Shown here: positions 16,273 through 25,327 of the stretch, piece by piece | Layout: every line of letters starts with the position of its first letter | Position numbering within the stretch: the stretch's first letter is position 1 | Source of the DNA: Candidatus Poribacteria bacterium | GTDB lineage: Bacteria > Poribacteria > WGA-4E > WGA-3G | DNA: 57,827 bases | Reading direction: 5' to 3' | NCBI GenBank assembly: GCA_022823085.1 | Contig: JAJDXV010000171.1 | Span: forward strand, 1 to 57,827 | Program-made: the position numbers and the translations under genes | The notes under the pieces: generated by a model | What the model was told of the DNA's origin: nothing | Databases searched by the model: none | Seen by the model: only the letters and a program-made list of their open reading frames with translations

Positions 16273-17544
16273 TTAAAGGGCATCACTGTTATCACCAGTT
16301 TCAGGCATTTCGAGATGGATCCGGTGGACACGTCGTTCGTCTGCCTCAAATATAGTAAAACGGATGCCACGGTAAGTGAATTGCGCTCCCCGTTCAGGCA
16401 CGCGACCGAGATGGTCTACGACGAACCCGCCGATTGTATCAATGTTTTCTGCCTCAAATTCGGTGCCGAGTTTTTCGTTCAATTCAATAAGATTTAGCCG
16501 CGCATCGACGGAATAGGTGTTCGGTGCGATCTCGATGTAGGCATCCTGTTCATCTATCTCATCTTCGTCGTGGATTTCACCTACAATTTCCTCAATGATG
16601 TTTTCGAGTGTCACCATGCCAGCGGTGCCGCCGTATTCGTCTACAACGATTGCGATATGTTGTTTGTGTTCGCGGAGTTCACGGAAGAGTTCCGAAATCT
16701 TCTTACTTTCGGGTGTAAAGAAAGGGCTGCGATCGACGATAAGTTCCCGGAGGTTGACAGGTTCGCCTTTCGACCAGCAGTCCAACATATCTTTAACGTG
16801 CAGAATCCCGACGATGCGATCAATTGTTTCTTCATATATCGGGATGCGCGTGTGCCTCGACGTGATGGCGGTCTGTAAAACTTCGTCCTCAGGCGTTAGC
16901 ACCTCAAGACATACCATATCGGTTCGGGCAACCATAATCTCCCGGGTGACCTTGTCCGGTAAATCTAAGATTCGGGAGATCATTTCCCGTTCTTCCGGTT
17001 CCAAGATTTCTTGACTATCACCGACACTGTCGAGTGTTTCTAACACTTCAGGGGATACGAGGGTATCTTGTGCTGATGTCGCTGTGCCGCCGAAGATTCG
17101 GACGATGAGGTTCGCGAGGAAATTCAAGGGTATCAAAACGAGAAAGCCGCACCAATAGATCGCACGGAGTGCGCTAAGTGCGCGGATAGTTGCTGCGCCA
17201 GTGCTGCCGCGTACATAATTCTTGGGAAACAGTTCGGTAAAGATGACAAAACAGGCGACTGCAAGGGCTGCATTTGCAACCGAGTATCTCGAAATTGTCA
17301 TAAACAACATAACACCTACCACCATCAGGAGGGTCTTTGCCGTGATAATGGTCAACGAATAGCGTCGGGGATGTCGCAGCAGCGAAGTCAGCACTTCATA
17401 CCGCCTACCGCCTTCCTCGGCAAACTGGAGAATGTCATCCCGCGTTAACCGAGCGAGCAATGCTTCCGCAGTCGAGAACAAAGCGTTGACAATTAAGAGT
17501 ATACCTAAGCTAACGAGTCTGATGGCTATGTTTAGGTCGTCCAA
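16273..17544 (-). CDS. CorC/HlyC-family CBS-domain membrane protein (CNNM-type)
   Basis: A 423-residue protein beginning at a TTG codon (no nearby ATG; GGGGGTG upstream). Domain order: DUF21/CNNM membrane domain, residues 1-180 (NALFSTAEALLARL, ELFPKNYV); two CBS domains, about 200-320 (VARTDMVCLEVL, VDEYGGTAGMVTLENIIEEI); and the CorC/HlyC C-terminal domain, about 335-418 (GFVVDHLGRVPERGAQF). These proteins are linked to magnesium or other divalent cation transport. It follows ybeY by 54 nt in the conserved phoH-ybeY-corC order. Confidence 0.92.
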   Translation of the reverse strand: MDDLNIAIRLVSLGILLIVNALFSTAEALLARLTRDDILQFAEEGGRRYEVLTSLLRHPRRYSLTIITAKTLLMVVGVMLFMTISRYSVANAALAVACFVIFTELFPKNYVRGSTGAATIRALSALRAIYWCGFLVLIPLNFLANLIVRIFGGTATSAQDTLVSPEVLETLDSVGDSQEILEPEEREMISRILDLPDKVTREIMVARTDMVCLEVLTPEDEVLQTAITSRHTRIPIYEETIDRIVGILHVKDMLDCWSKGEPVNLRELIVDRSPFFTPESKKISELFRELREHKQHIAIVVDEYGGTAGMVTLENIIEEIVGEIHDEDEIDEQDAYIEIAPNTYSVDARLNLIELNEKLGTEFEAENIDTIGGFVVDHLGRVPERGAQFTYRGIRFTIFEADERRVHRIHLEMPETGDNSDAL

Positions 17545-17598
17545 ATGTAAAATTACACCCCCTATAGACTGGTGTTCAAACGTTTGCGAACAATTGTG

Positions 17599-18087
17599 CT
17601 ACGCTCCCTGCAACAAACCGAAGATGGTCTCCTGTTCTTCAAACATCGCTGCTGCCGCTTCTGGTGTCTGATGGTCGTAGCCGAGTAGGTGTAAGACACC
17701 GTGTACCGCAAGTAAAGCGACTTCGGTCTCAAGGCTGTTGTAGGGTATCAGCTGCATTTCGGTTTTAAGGCTGCTATGGGTTGCACTGAATTGATCGCTT
17801 GCCTCCACCTGTCGCGACGCGGTTTCGAGGGAGATGACGAGATCGCCGAGTAAGTTCGGGTTTACATCAGCGTCTTCACCATCCTGCATCGCAAACGCCA
17901 GTACATCTGTCGGTGCATCAATACCTCGATAATCGCGGTTGAGATGTGTGATATCAGCGTCGTCTGTTAAGAGAACACTCACTTCACAGGCTTCCGCGTC
18001 ATGTGCTTTCAGCGTTGTGAGCACTGCATTGTGGATTATTTTTACATTAAAGGTGGTATTGCGACTCGTATTCGTAACGTGAATCAA
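17599..18087 (-). CDS. ybeY: Endoribonuclease YbeY (16S rRNA maturation)
   Basis: A 162-residue protein with the UPF0054 zinc motif H-G-V-L-H-L-L-G-Y-D-H near residues 129-139 and the N-terminal block (TDDADITHLNRDYRGIDAPT, DVLAFAM). YbeY is a zinc-dependent single-strand RNase needed for 16S 3-prime-end maturation and 70S quality control. The first in-frame start is TTG at 18087, just 5 nt after the phoH-like stop, so it is translationally linked. Confidence 0.95.
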   Translation of the reverse strand: MIHVTNTSRNTTFNVKIIHNAVLTTLKAHDAEACEVSVLLTDDADITHLNRDYRGIDAPTDVLAFAMQDGEDADVNPNLLGDLVISLETASRQVEASDQFSATHSSLKTEMQLIPYNSLETEVALLAVHGVLHLLGYDHQTPEAAAAMFEEQETIFGLLQGA

Positions 18088-18092
18088 AACGG

Positions 18093-19187
18093 TTATTCTT
18101 CGGTGTCGGGCACATTTGAGGGGTTATCCCCGTTGCGTCTCTTATGTTGTGGTGATGCTTGCTCGTAAGCCTCAACGATCCGTTGAACGAGTTCGTGCCG
18201 GACGACATCAACTCTGGAAAAATAGATAAACTCAATTCCCTTAATATCCGACAATACTTCTTGGGCATCAGCGAGGCCTGAGACTTTGTGTGTCGGTAGA
18301 TCGGTCTGCGTAATATCGCCTGTAACGACAGCTTTTGAGTCGAAACCGAGGCGGGTTAGGAACATTTTCATCTGTTCGATGGTCGCGTTTTGTGCTTCGT
18401 CAAGAACAACGAACGAGTTATTGAGCGTTCTGCCACGCATGAAAGCGATCGGTGCCACCTCAATAATATTTCGCTCAATATATTTGTCGAGGGCATCCGG
18501 GGGCATCATATCGTAAAGTGCGTCATATAAGGGGCGTAGATATGGATGCACCTTGTCTGCAATGTCGCCGGGTAGAAATCCGAGTTTTTCACCGGCTTCA
18601 ACGGCGGGGCGCGTCAAGATGATACGGCTCACCTGTCCACTTTTGAGAGCGGAGACAGCCATCGCCATCGCAAGATAGGTCTTTCCTGTTCCCGCTGGTC
18701 CGATACCGAAAACGAGATCGTTGTGTTTGATCGCTTCGACGTACCTTTGCTGACCGGCAGTTTTAGGACGTATGACACCGCGTTTCGAGAATACCGGAAT
18801 AGATTCGGCTCCAGTTTCATCCAAAGTATCTCGTTCACCGGCACCAGACGCACGAATCGCATAGTTGACATCGGTCACTTGAATGCGTTCGCCTTTCCGG
18901 ATGCGGTGAAGTAGAGATTCGAGAACCGTTGTCACCCGGTTAACTTCTGTGACACTTTCGCCAATGACGGCGATGTTGTCACTTTTCAAAACAACGCGTA
19001 CATTGAAATCGTCTTCAATGATCTTTAAGAAAGCATCACTCTGCCCGAAGAGGGCTTGCACTTCAGCGTTGCTCTGTATGGGAACACCCTTTGATTCTGG
19101 TTTTTGCAATCGGATTCTAATCCTCCCGCTTTGCTTATATGGGAAATTCACAAGTTTCCCGAAGTATACACTGTTTAAGCTTAACAA
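18093..19187 (-). CDS. PhoH-like ATPase
   Basis: A PhoH-family P-loop ATPase. Visible: family N-terminal block (ALFGQSDAFLKIIEDDFNVR), Walker A (GIGPAGTGKTYLA) near residue 165, ILTRPAVEAGEKLGFLPGD, FVVLDEAQNATIEQMKMFLT (Walker B), and TGDITQTDLP. PhoH proteins act in RNA metabolism together with YbeY. The upstream boundary is the longest frame, from TTG at 19187 with no ribosome-binding site. A TTG at 19109 with GGGAGG upstream gives 338 aa, closer to the usual length, and may be the true start. It leads the phoH-ybeY-corC operon. Confidence 0.93.
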   Translation of the reverse strand: MLSLNSVYFGKLVNFPYKQSGRIRIRLQKPESKGVPIQSNAEVQALFGQSDAFLKIIEDDFNVRVVLKSDNIAVIGESVTEVNRVTTVLESLLHRIRKGERIQVTDVNYAIRASGAGERDTLDETGAESIPVFSKRGVIRPKTAGQQRYVEAIKHNDLVFGIGPAGTGKTYLAMAMAVSALKSGQVSRIILTRPAVEAGEKLGFLPGDIADKVHPYLRPLYDALYDMMPPDALDKYIERNIIEVAPIAFMRGRTLNNSFVVLDEAQNATIEQMKMFLTRLGFDSKAVVTGDITQTDLPTHKVSGLADAQEVLSDIKGIEFIYFSRVDVVRHELVQRIVEAYEQASPQHKRRNGDNPSNVPDTEE

Positions 19188-19291
19188 AATTTTAAAAAAA
19201 AGTCAAATTTTAGGGTTACGAAAGTGCCAACATTCTGTTTTTTACGCACCATACTAAACCCACTGTGCGTACGTTCTATCGGATTATTCCT

Positions 19292-19320
19292 ATTGTACAA
19301 TGTCATCAAACAAAAGTCAA
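19292..19320 (-). promoter_or_regulatory. Promoter of phoH-ybeY-corC operon
   Basis: On the minus strand TTGACT (19315-19320) and TACAAT (19292-19297) are separated by 17 nt. The transcript would start near 19285, about 100-175 nt before phoH depending on the start codon. Confidence 0.7.
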
Positions 19321-19326
19321 GTGATT

Positions 19327-19929
19327 TTATTGTCGTCCATAGAATTTTACTTCGCGGATCGCAGCACCTTTGAGTGGAATCCACATTTTACGATCTTCGT
19401 CGTTGTGCCGGACGTTTTCCGGGTCTTCGAGTGCGTTTGCTGTCAATTGCAAGTAGTGAATCTCCCGCCCAATCTTGAATTTCACGGGCAGCGTGCCTTC
19501 CACGTCTATGCCTCGCTTATCCTCTACTGCCTCCAACGGGGTTTTCCAACTCGGCAGCGCTATCGCAGTATCTAAAACGAGATTACGGATGGTTGACGCA
19601 GGATAGACTTCAACGTACGCAATATAGGTCGGTGCGTCCAACTTGATCAACGTTTCCGTTTTGAGACTACCTTCCACCCGACGCTGGTACTGCAGCGGTT
19701 GAGATACCCCTTTTACGATGCTTCTAACAAATTCTTTTTTGATGGTTCCTTGTGCCCTAAAGGTGCCTGCTGTTTCCAAGTTGCCGTCTACCATCTCAGG
19801 ATTTTGATTGCAGGTGAGACGTGATGCTGATATTTCGATAGTTGGTACCTCTTGCAGCATCGCACACCCGATAACACCAAATAGCAGAGCCAGTAGTAGT
19901 ATCCGGAATACTTGCGTTTCATTTTTCAC
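19327..19929 (-). CDS. Lipoprotein, paralogue of the next gene
   Basis: I set a GTG start at 19929 since GGAGG lies 9 nt upstream and a lipoprotein signal follows at once (KNETQVFRILLLALLFGVIG, lipobox G-C). The upstream frame reaches 19998 but would overlap the preceding gene. The mature part shares a motif set with the upstream paralogue: SRLTCNQNPEMVDGNLETAG, IKLDAPTYIAYVEVYPAS and a terminal G-A-A-I-R-E-V-K-F-Y-G. The pattern (D-G-N-L-E-T, then a Y-V-E-V-Y-P strand and a terminal strand) is reminiscent of discoidin/F5-8C-like beta sandwiches, but this is only suggestive. Function unknown; outer-membrane or periplasmic location inferred. Confidence 0.75.
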   Translation of the reverse strand: MKNETQVFRILLLALLFGVIGCAMLQEVPTIEISASRLTCNQNPEMVDGNLETAGTFRAQGTIKKEFVRSIVKGVSQPLQYQRRVEGSLKTETLIKLDAPTYIAYVEVYPASTIRNLVLDTAIALPSWKTPLEAVEDKRGIDVEGTLPVKFKIGREIHYLQLTANALEDPENVRHNDEDRKMWIPLKGAAIREVKFYGRQ

Positions 19930-19960
19930 CGTGATTTTCCTCCTTGTACTGCTTGCAAGG

Positions 19961-20575
19961 TCAAAGCGATTGTTGTACACCGAAAAATTTAACTTCACGA
20001 ATCTCCGCGCCTATGAGTGGAATCTCGATGCCCGCGTTTGGGGTTCGAGTGGAATTCTGTTTGTCTTCAATACCGTCTGCACTCATCCGTAGATAAAGAA
20101 CCTCTCGCTGAACACTGAAACGGACGGGTGTCAGCCCTTCGAGGTCTTGATGTTGCTTGTCGGAAACCCGTTCAAAGGCGATATCGAAACGCGGTGGATC
20201 ATCGGTCGTTGTCATCAGTGCGAAATTCGGGATCCGTCGCGAGGCAGGATAGACCTCCACATAAGAGACATAAGTAGGGGCATCAAGTTTGATGACGGCT
20301 TCCGTGCGGCGGTTGCCATCAACCAGTGTTACGTAACGCCGTTGCGCGTTGGTAATCTGTCGAGATTTATCATCAAAAATCTGATACGCTTTCCGGACGA
20401 CACCGTTCACAGCGAATGTACCCACCGTCTCCAGATTCCCATCCACAAATTCAGGGTTAGATGCGCAGGTAAGACGGGACGACGGAATCTCTTCAACGGA
20501 CTGGTTGAGTTGGGTCAGTATAGCACACCCCGTAACGCCGATGAGCAGAACGGTTAAACTGATTAGGATCCTCAT
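19961..20575 (-). CDS. Lipoprotein, upstream tandem paralogue
   Basis: A 204-residue lipoprotein with signal MRILISLTVLLIGVTGC (lipobox V-T-G-C) and an excellent ribosome-binding site (AGGAGAAAAA). The mature region aligns with the next gene across its whole length: SSRLTCASNPEFVDGNLETV, IKLDAPTYVSYVEVYPASRR, and the final G-A-E-I-R-E-V-K-F-F-G. Gap to the downstream paralogue is about 31 nt, so both are probably in one transcript from a gene duplication. A role in surface binding is possible but cannot be shown from sequence. Confidence 0.8.
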   Translation of the reverse strand: MRILISLTVLLIGVTGCAILTQLNQSVEEIPSSRLTCASNPEFVDGNLETVGTFAVNGVVRKAYQIFDDKSRQITNAQRRYVTLVDGNRRTEAVIKLDAPTYVSYVEVYPASRRIPNFALMTTTDDPPRFDIAFERVSDKQHQDLEGLTPVRFSVQREVLYLRMSADGIEDKQNSTRTPNAGIEIPLIGAEIREVKFFGVQQSL

Positions 20576-20654
20576 TTTTTCTCCTCTTGTATGCCTAAAT
20601 GTCTTAGGTCTTGATTACGAAAACCACCTAAATGTAAATATTACATTAGGGTTG

Positions 20655-20673
20655 CGGCACACGGGGTGTGCCG
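20655..20673. repeat. Small palindrome CGGCACA-CGGGG-TGTGCCG
   Basis: A 7-bp perfect stem with a 5-nt loop, directly beyond the Ldh stop. An imperfect hairpin (CCTAAATGTAA/TTACATTAGG) lies just beside it at 20628-20650. Together they could act as terminator or mRNA end; no T-run follows on the minus strand, so REP-like is equally likely. Confidence 0.45.
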
Positions 20674-20674
20674 A

Positions 20675-21721
20675 CTACTTTAAGGGGACTTCAACGTTGA
20701 AACGCTCCGCGGCTTCGACGAGCCGGTTCCAAGTCGGTTCTTCAATCGGTATGCCTTCGCGGAGACGTTTCTCGCGGCTCCGTTCCTCGAATTCTCCGGG
20801 CACATAGATTTCGTCAACACCGGGTAATCGGGTCGATGATTTCACCCATTCCACGAGATAGGCGATCTCCTGTTCATAATCCGATAGGTCGATGAAATCC
20901 TCGATTTTGATGGCGAACATGACGATCCCGCTGGCACCGCGTGTCGGTTGCTCACGACTACATCCTGCCCAAGAGAGCCCGCCTGCGATCGCATCTATCA
21001 TCACACCGAGTCCGAATCCTTTGTGTCCGAACTGGAAACCGCCGAGCGGCATAACGGCAGTGTCCTGTGGACGTTCACGGAACGCTTGCGGGTCTGTAAT
21101 CGGGTTGCCTTCGGTATCAATCATCCAACCTTCGGGGATGGATTCACCGCGAGCGGTCTGAACAAGGAGCTTCCCGCCCGCGACAACGCTGAGCGTCATA
21201 TCAAGGAGTAGCGGTTCACCGCCCTGACGTGGCACGGAGATGGCGACCGGGTTCGGTGGAAGTCTACGCGAGGTACCGCCGTGCGGATGCATGAAACGTC
21301 CGCCGCCGTTGAGCAGGACGATCCCGATCATACCGGCACGTGCTGCGATCGGCGGGTATTCACCCATCCGTCCGGCGTGTCCACACCGGTGTAAACCGAC
21401 TGCACCCATGGTACAGGTTCGCGCTTTTTCAACAGCCATCTCCATCGCTTTGCGTGCAGCGACCATACCGAGTGCACCGTTGGCGTTGATAACCGTCGCA
21501 GCACCACTCTCTCTGACAATTTCCATCTTGTCTGCCGCGGGACCGCCGGCCATCCCACCGATGTAGTTCGGCGCGTTGATGACACCGTGTGAATCGTGAC
21601 CTGCGAGGTTAGAATCTACGACGTGGTCGCTAACGATACGCGCGTCTTCTTCTTCACCGCCAGCACCACGATAGATGTTATATACAAACTCTCTCAAAAT
21701 ATCATGAGATATTGTTGGCAT
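20675..21721 (-). CDS. Ldh/malate-dehydrogenase-like NAD(P) oxidoreductase (Ldh2 family)
   Basis: A 348-residue member of the Ldh2 family (ureidoglycolate/sulfolactate/2,3-diketo-L-gulonate-type dehydrogenases). Signature blocks: DHVVDSNLAGHDSHG near the N-terminus (catalytic region with the conserved H-D-S-H-G), GLHRCGHAGRMGEYPPIAAR and PLLLDMTLSVVAGGKLLV, then FGHKGFGLGVMIDAIAGGLS and VPGEFEERSREKRLREG. These enzymes reduce or oxidise 2-keto or 2-hydroxy acids. It follows PhyH with a 140-nt gap and precedes the lipoproteins; two further paralogues lie at 42711 and 43824. Confidence 0.92.
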   Translation of the reverse strand: MPTISHDILREFVYNIYRGAGGEEEDARIVSDHVVDSNLAGHDSHGVINAPNYIGGMAGGPAADKMEIVRESGAATVINANGALGMVAARKAMEMAVEKARTCTMGAVGLHRCGHAGRMGEYPPIAARAGMIGIVLLNGGGRFMHPHGGTSRRLPPNPVAISVPRQGGEPLLLDMTLSVVAGGKLLVQTARGESIPEGWMIDTEGNPITDPQAFRERPQDTAVMPLGGFQFGHKGFGLGVMIDAIAGGLSWAGCSREQPTRGASGIVMFAIKIEDFIDLSDYEQEIAYLVEWVKSSTRLPGVDEIYVPGEFEERSREKRLREGIPIEEPTWNRLVEAAERFNVEVPLK

Positions 21722-21863
21722 AAATGTTTCCTTACTGAATTGAGGATTTTAAAATGAATAAAGACGTTTACAACGGGATTCGTCCCGCTGTCTACAGTTG
21801 ATTTGCATGAAATTCGACACGTCTATAAATATCATCCGTTTCTTGAAAATGCTTTAAAAGCCG

Positions 21864-22676
21864 TTACACTTGGCGGAACCCGCTCTCGGTGCGATGCCAG
21901 TTGTGCCCGTGATCTGGGTCCCGGAACGAGATATTTCTACCGAGCAGCTGCTTCAGCACATCGCTTTCACCTGCTAATTCGTCGTCAGTTAACTGCCGCG
22001 GCATATCTTCTTGTGGATAGATGACCGATCGGTTATACATACCGAGCAACCCGACGCGCGGTGTATCCGTTCGGTTCGCCCGCGACTGATGCCAGATCGC
22101 ACCGTTTGTGAACATAATAGACCCTTTCGGCGCGACGGCAACGCTGCTCTCAAGTCCTTCTGCTTCCCCCAATTCGGGACGGCGGAGCGTTTTGTGTGAG
22201 CCAGGGATACACGCCGTTGCACCGTTTTCTTCCGTGAAATCGTCTAACATCCAAACTGTTTGTCCGGTTAACGAACCTGCGGGAAAGGGTGCTTGCATCG
22301 CCCAATACGGGTAGTCGATGTGCCAACCGCCATCCGGTGCATCGGGGCCGACGATATTCGCCGTAAACGTGGAGGCGATGACATCTTCACCGAGCATCCG
22401 TTTCCATACGGCTACGACGGTCGGATGCTGGATGAGCCCTCGGAAGATTGGCGATTTCCCGACGATTGCCCAGACACGTCGGATTTTACCGTCGCCGTAA
22501 CTGTGGTCAAAGCCGTTTGCGATGTCTTCCTCAACGAACTTCCAAATGGCTTCGCGCGCTTCGTCTGCTTCTTCGGCGGTAATCACGTTTTCGATGATAT
22601 GGAAACCGACTTCGCGGAGATCGTGTTCAACACGGTCAAGCCTCTCTGAATCTAATGCTGATCTGATCTGTAGCAT
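21864..22676 (-). CDS. Phytanoyl-CoA dioxygenase-like protein (PhyH), paralogue 1
   Basis: A 270-residue Fe(II)/2-oxoglutarate dioxygenase of the PhyH type. The metal-binding motif is H-x-D in WHIDYPYW; the distal His is in GAIWHQS and the likely oxoglutarate Arg is 10-12 residues after it (RVGLL). GATACIPGSHK is the usual strand before the C-terminal half. It begins 17 nt after the SDR stop and follows it in the operon. These enzymes hydroxylate diverse small molecules; substrate is not readable. Confidence 0.9.
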   Translation of the reverse strand: MLQIRSALDSERLDRVEHDLREVGFHIIENVITAEEADEAREAIWKFVEEDIANGFDHSYGDGKIRRVWAIVGKSPIFRGLIQHPTVVAVWKRMLGEDVIASTFTANIVGPDAPDGGWHIDYPYWAMQAPFPAGSLTGQTVWMLDDFTEENGATACIPGSHKTLRRPELGEAEGLESSVAVAPKGSIMFTNGAIWHQSRANRTDTPRVGLLGMYNRSVIYPQEDMPRQLTDDELAGESDVLKQLLGRNISFRDPDHGHNWHRTESGFRQV

Positions 22677-22693
22677 ATTTCTCTACCTCTATC

Positions 22694-23686
22694 TTACCGG
22701 AGACGCGGTAAATTGCGGACAGCTGCAATAAGCTGATCTTCCAAAGCGTCGGCATCGCTGTCTGGAATCAGATTGTGTTTGTCCATCCACGCGATGTTTT
22801 CTGCAACACTTTCTACAACCGGCACCTGCGGACTGAAATCGGGTAGCACTGCTGTGAGTTTCTCGTGGCTGAAGATTTGCGTATGCCCGAAGTTGCCGCG
22901 TAATCCGCTGAACCGTTCCGGTGCCATAGCGATGAGTGTCTCTTGCGAAACATGCACGATCTCTACGTCAACGCCGAGTGCCTCCGCTGCTGCGCGGTGC
23001 CATTCGTCCCATGTTCGCGCTTGCGGGTGGACGATGTTGTATATTTCACCGAAGCAGTCAGATTTACCGAGTATATCTGTAAACGCAATTCCTGCGTCGC
23101 GAGATGACAGGAATTGAAAAAAGTTTAACCCGTCGCCTGCGGAGAGGATCGGTTTGCCTTTTCGGAGCCGGTCAATCCAGCTCCCATCACCACCGACTTG
23201 CCGATGGAGGTTTATGCCGGGTCCGTGTGTATAGGACGGTTTGAAGATGGTCACAGGAAACCCGTCGTTGGCATGCGCTTCTAAGAGGAGGTTATCGGCT
23301 GCGATTTTGCCGAGTCCGTAGCCGGATGTGCCTTGCAACGGTGCCGTCTCAGAGAGATTGATTCCAGCGAACGGCGGTCCGTAGGTCATCACTGTTGAAC
23401 AGTGGACGAAGTGTCCGACGCGTCCCTGGCATGCCCGAAGTGCGGAGGCGGCATCGTCGGCATTGAAGCTAATCATATCAATCACCGCATCCCATTCCTC
23501 CGCGCCGACTTTCGCCTCAAAATCTTCGCGGTTTTTCCGGTCCCCGTTGATGACACGGACATCTGGCGGCGGTGGATCCCTGTGTTGTCCGCGATTGAAC
23601 ATGACGACTTCATGGTTTCGGTTTTGCAGGGCAGCAACAATGCCACGGCTAATGTTGCCCGTCCCACCGATGACTAAAACTTTCAT
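22694..23686 (-). CDS. NAD-dependent epimerase/dehydratase (extended SDR)
   Basis: A 330-residue SDR. The N-terminus has the Rossmann glycine motif VIGGTGNISRG. In the usual Y-x-x-x-K position there is the segment SGYGLGKIAADNLL (Y then K four residues on), so the catalytic pair seems present. VMTYGPPF and VTIFKPSYTHGPG match UDP-sugar or GDP-sugar epimerase/dehydratase-like proteins. Ribosome-binding GAGGAGGAAACC precedes the ATG. Transcribed ahead of PhyH and probably Ldh, so it may belong to a nucleotide-sugar or secondary route. Confidence 0.85.
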   Translation of the reverse strand: MKVLVIGGTGNISRGIVAALQNRNHEVVMFNRGQHRDPPPPDVRVINGDRKNREDFEAKVGAEEWDAVIDMISFNADDAASALRACQGRVGHFVHCSTVMTYGPPFAGINLSETAPLQGTSGYGLGKIAADNLLLEAHANDGFPVTIFKPSYTHGPGINLHRQVGGDGSWIDRLRKGKPILSAGDGLNFFQFLSSRDAGIAFTDILGKSDCFGEIYNIVHPQARTWDEWHRAAAEALGVDVEIVHVSQETLIAMAPERFSGLRGNFGHTQIFSHEKLTAVLPDFSPQVPVVESVAENIAWMDKHNLIPDSDADALEDQLIAAVRNLPRLR

Positions 23687-23727
23687 TTGTTGGTTTCCTC
23701 CTCGATCAAGGCGATTTCTATTTTCCT

Positions 23728-24027
23728 CTATTGGTCGCTGGTAGACTTATATTTTCGTCGCGTAAGGGAGATACCACCGAATCCACTGATAATAGCCATG
23801 TAAAAACCAAAGTCATACCACCACCCTATATTTTGGGGTTCATAGACCCGGATATCTGGATTAAAAATGCCCCAAATCAGCGAGATCGGCGCGATCCAAC
23901 CGTGCCAGATGCCCCAGAAAAACCCTGCCGGTTTCTCGGTAGTATGTTTGCCATCACCGGGTACGCATCCCGCGGAAGTGATAAGTGTTATCAAAAGTAG
24001 TAAACAGACCAGTTTTTGGATGTCCAT
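23728..24027 (-). CDS. Small membrane-associated lipoprotein
   Basis: A 99-residue protein with a lipoprotein-type signal (KLVCLLLLITLITSAGC, lipobox S-A-G-C) and two further hydrophobic stretches (FFWGIWHGWIAPISLIWGIF and WYDFGFYMAIISGFGGISL). The tryptophan-rich middle is distinctive. The family is not recognised. It begins 3 nt after the methyltransferase stop and may be in the same transcript. Confidence 0.6.
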   Translation of the reverse strand: MDIQKLVCLLLLITLITSAGCVPGDGKHTTEKPAGFFWGIWHGWIAPISLIWGIFNPDIRVYEPQNIGWWYDFGFYMAIISGFGGISLTRRKYKSTSDQ

Positions 24028-24030
24028 TTT

Positions 24031-25038
24031 TTACCCCACATTCGTTTCCGGTTGCGGAGGCTTGGTGTCAACAATCGCCCGCGTCAATGCCCAATCTAAC
24101 CGCCGTCGATAGTATCCATCGCGACGTATACCCCTGAATGCCGTCAAGAAAACATCGTGCGTTTTCTCGCGGATTGTTGCTAAGCGATCATTGAGCAGGT
24201 CTATATCCACGTCCCACGGCACACCGATTTTCGTAATCGAACGGCAGTGGACACGGATCGGGTAGTCTCCCAATTCCTCTGGCGGACAGAAACGGATAGA
24301 CGCAGAAACGGTATTATCTATAGCGATGAGTCCAAGATTCCCATCGGGATCGTTGAACACAATACTACGGTTGCCGGAAGGTCGCGGAAGATGTCTGCGC
24401 AGTTCGTTGAGACCACCGAGAAATTGATTGTTGCGCCAGACCCTAACATCCGATGTCGCGTCCGGTCCAAACAGGGCAAGACCTACCGGGTGTTCGGTAT
24501 CCTCAAACATAGTTGAAACCCCCCTGTCCGCTTTATCAGGGCGGTAATTTGTTTTATCTTCCGTTTGCGGAACTAAAGAGATAAAGTCGCTCAACCTTTC
24601 AAGGAACAGACCGCTCCGAATGAACGCCTCTGGAATGATTGCTGCGACCCATCCGCAATGGGTCAAGCACCGTTCAAGCGCGTATTTATAGAGATCGTCG
24701 TGTTCGGTCGCTTCTGGAAAAGGCAAGCCCCGGCGCGTGGCAGAGTTGCGTGCCAACCACGGCGGATTGGTGATACAGACATCGAAGCCTGTCGGAAAGT
24801 CTGCAAGTGTGTCGCGTTGCACAACACCTTCTGCCCCCGGTTTGATGTCAAAGAATACCCAACCCTGACATTTCAGGTTTGCTGCCTCAATCAACTGTGG
24901 GATGTCCTTAGCACCCGCGAACGGTTCTAAAGCCACCTGTTGTCCTAAGTGAGACGCTTCCGCCCATGACAGGAAGGGTTCAAATTGAAACGGATTCCCG
25001 CGTGTGTAGTAGCGTCCACTCGCTCGTTTTTCGTCCAT
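24031..25038 (-). CDS. N6-adenine-type SAM-dependent methyltransferase
   Basis: A 335-residue protein with the Asn-Pro-Pro-Trp catalytic motif (NPPW at about residue 91, in ITNPPWLARN) and a SAM motif-I-like segment (EPFAGAKDI near 37). This arrangement suits N6-adenine or N4-cytosine DNA, or related RNA/protein-Gln, methyltransferases. The opening (ASGRYYTRGNPFQFEPFLSW) resembles the Y-Y-T-P-region of class I type IIG-like enzymes, but there is no nuclease domain or visible specificity domain of usual size. No restriction partner flanks it, so it may be an orphan methyltransferase. Confidence 0.7.
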   Translation of the reverse strand: MDEKRASGRYYTRGNPFQFEPFLSWAEASHLGQQVALEPFAGAKDIPQLIEAANLKCQGWVFFDIKPGAEGVVQRDTLADFPTGFDVCITNPPWLARNSATRRGLPFPEATEHDDLYKYALERCLTHCGWVAAIIPEAFIRSGLFLERLSDFISLVPQTEDKTNYRPDKADRGVSTMFEDTEHPVGLALFGPDATSDVRVWRNNQFLGGLNELRRHLPRPSGNRSIVFNDPDGNLGLIAIDNTVSASIRFCPPEELGDYPIRVHCRSITKIGVPWDVDIDLLNDRLATIREKTHDVFLTAFRGIRRDGYYRRRLDWALTRAIVDTKPPQPETNVG

Positions 25039-25117
25039 ATTTTCCTAATAGGTAGGTCTTTTGGGTATACCTATTTTCCTGTGTCCTACTTCTCGCTAAC
25101 GAATTATTTGAAATCAT

Positions 25118-25145
25118 ATAATAGCGCATTTATCCGAAATGTCAA
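25118..25145 (-). promoter_or_regulatory. Promoter for the methyltransferase transcript
   Basis: Minus-strand TTGACA (25140-25145) and TATTAT (25118-25123), spacer 16 nt, about 80 nt upstream of the methyltransferase start. It forms a divergent pair with the plus-strand promoter at 25211. Confidence 0.65.
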
Positions 25146-25210
25146 GCGAAATTTTCGTATGCGCAGTAGCAACTCAGTTTCCGGTTTTCTGCTGCTGGCA
25201 AGATTTCAAC

Positions 25211-25239
25211 TTGACCTATCCATCGAGTTTTGCTATAAT
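25211..25239 (+). promoter_or_regulatory. Promoter for DUF1080-PhyH operon
   Basis: TTGACC (25211-25216), 17-nt spacer, TATAAT (25234-25239). Start of the first gene is 89 nt downstream. Confidence 0.7.
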
Positions 25240-25327
25240 ATCAGCGGTTTAGCAGTCGGTAAATTGACTCAATATATGTAGACATCAAATCGTCTAAAAC
25301 AAGGAATCAATAGACTGGAGGAACCAA

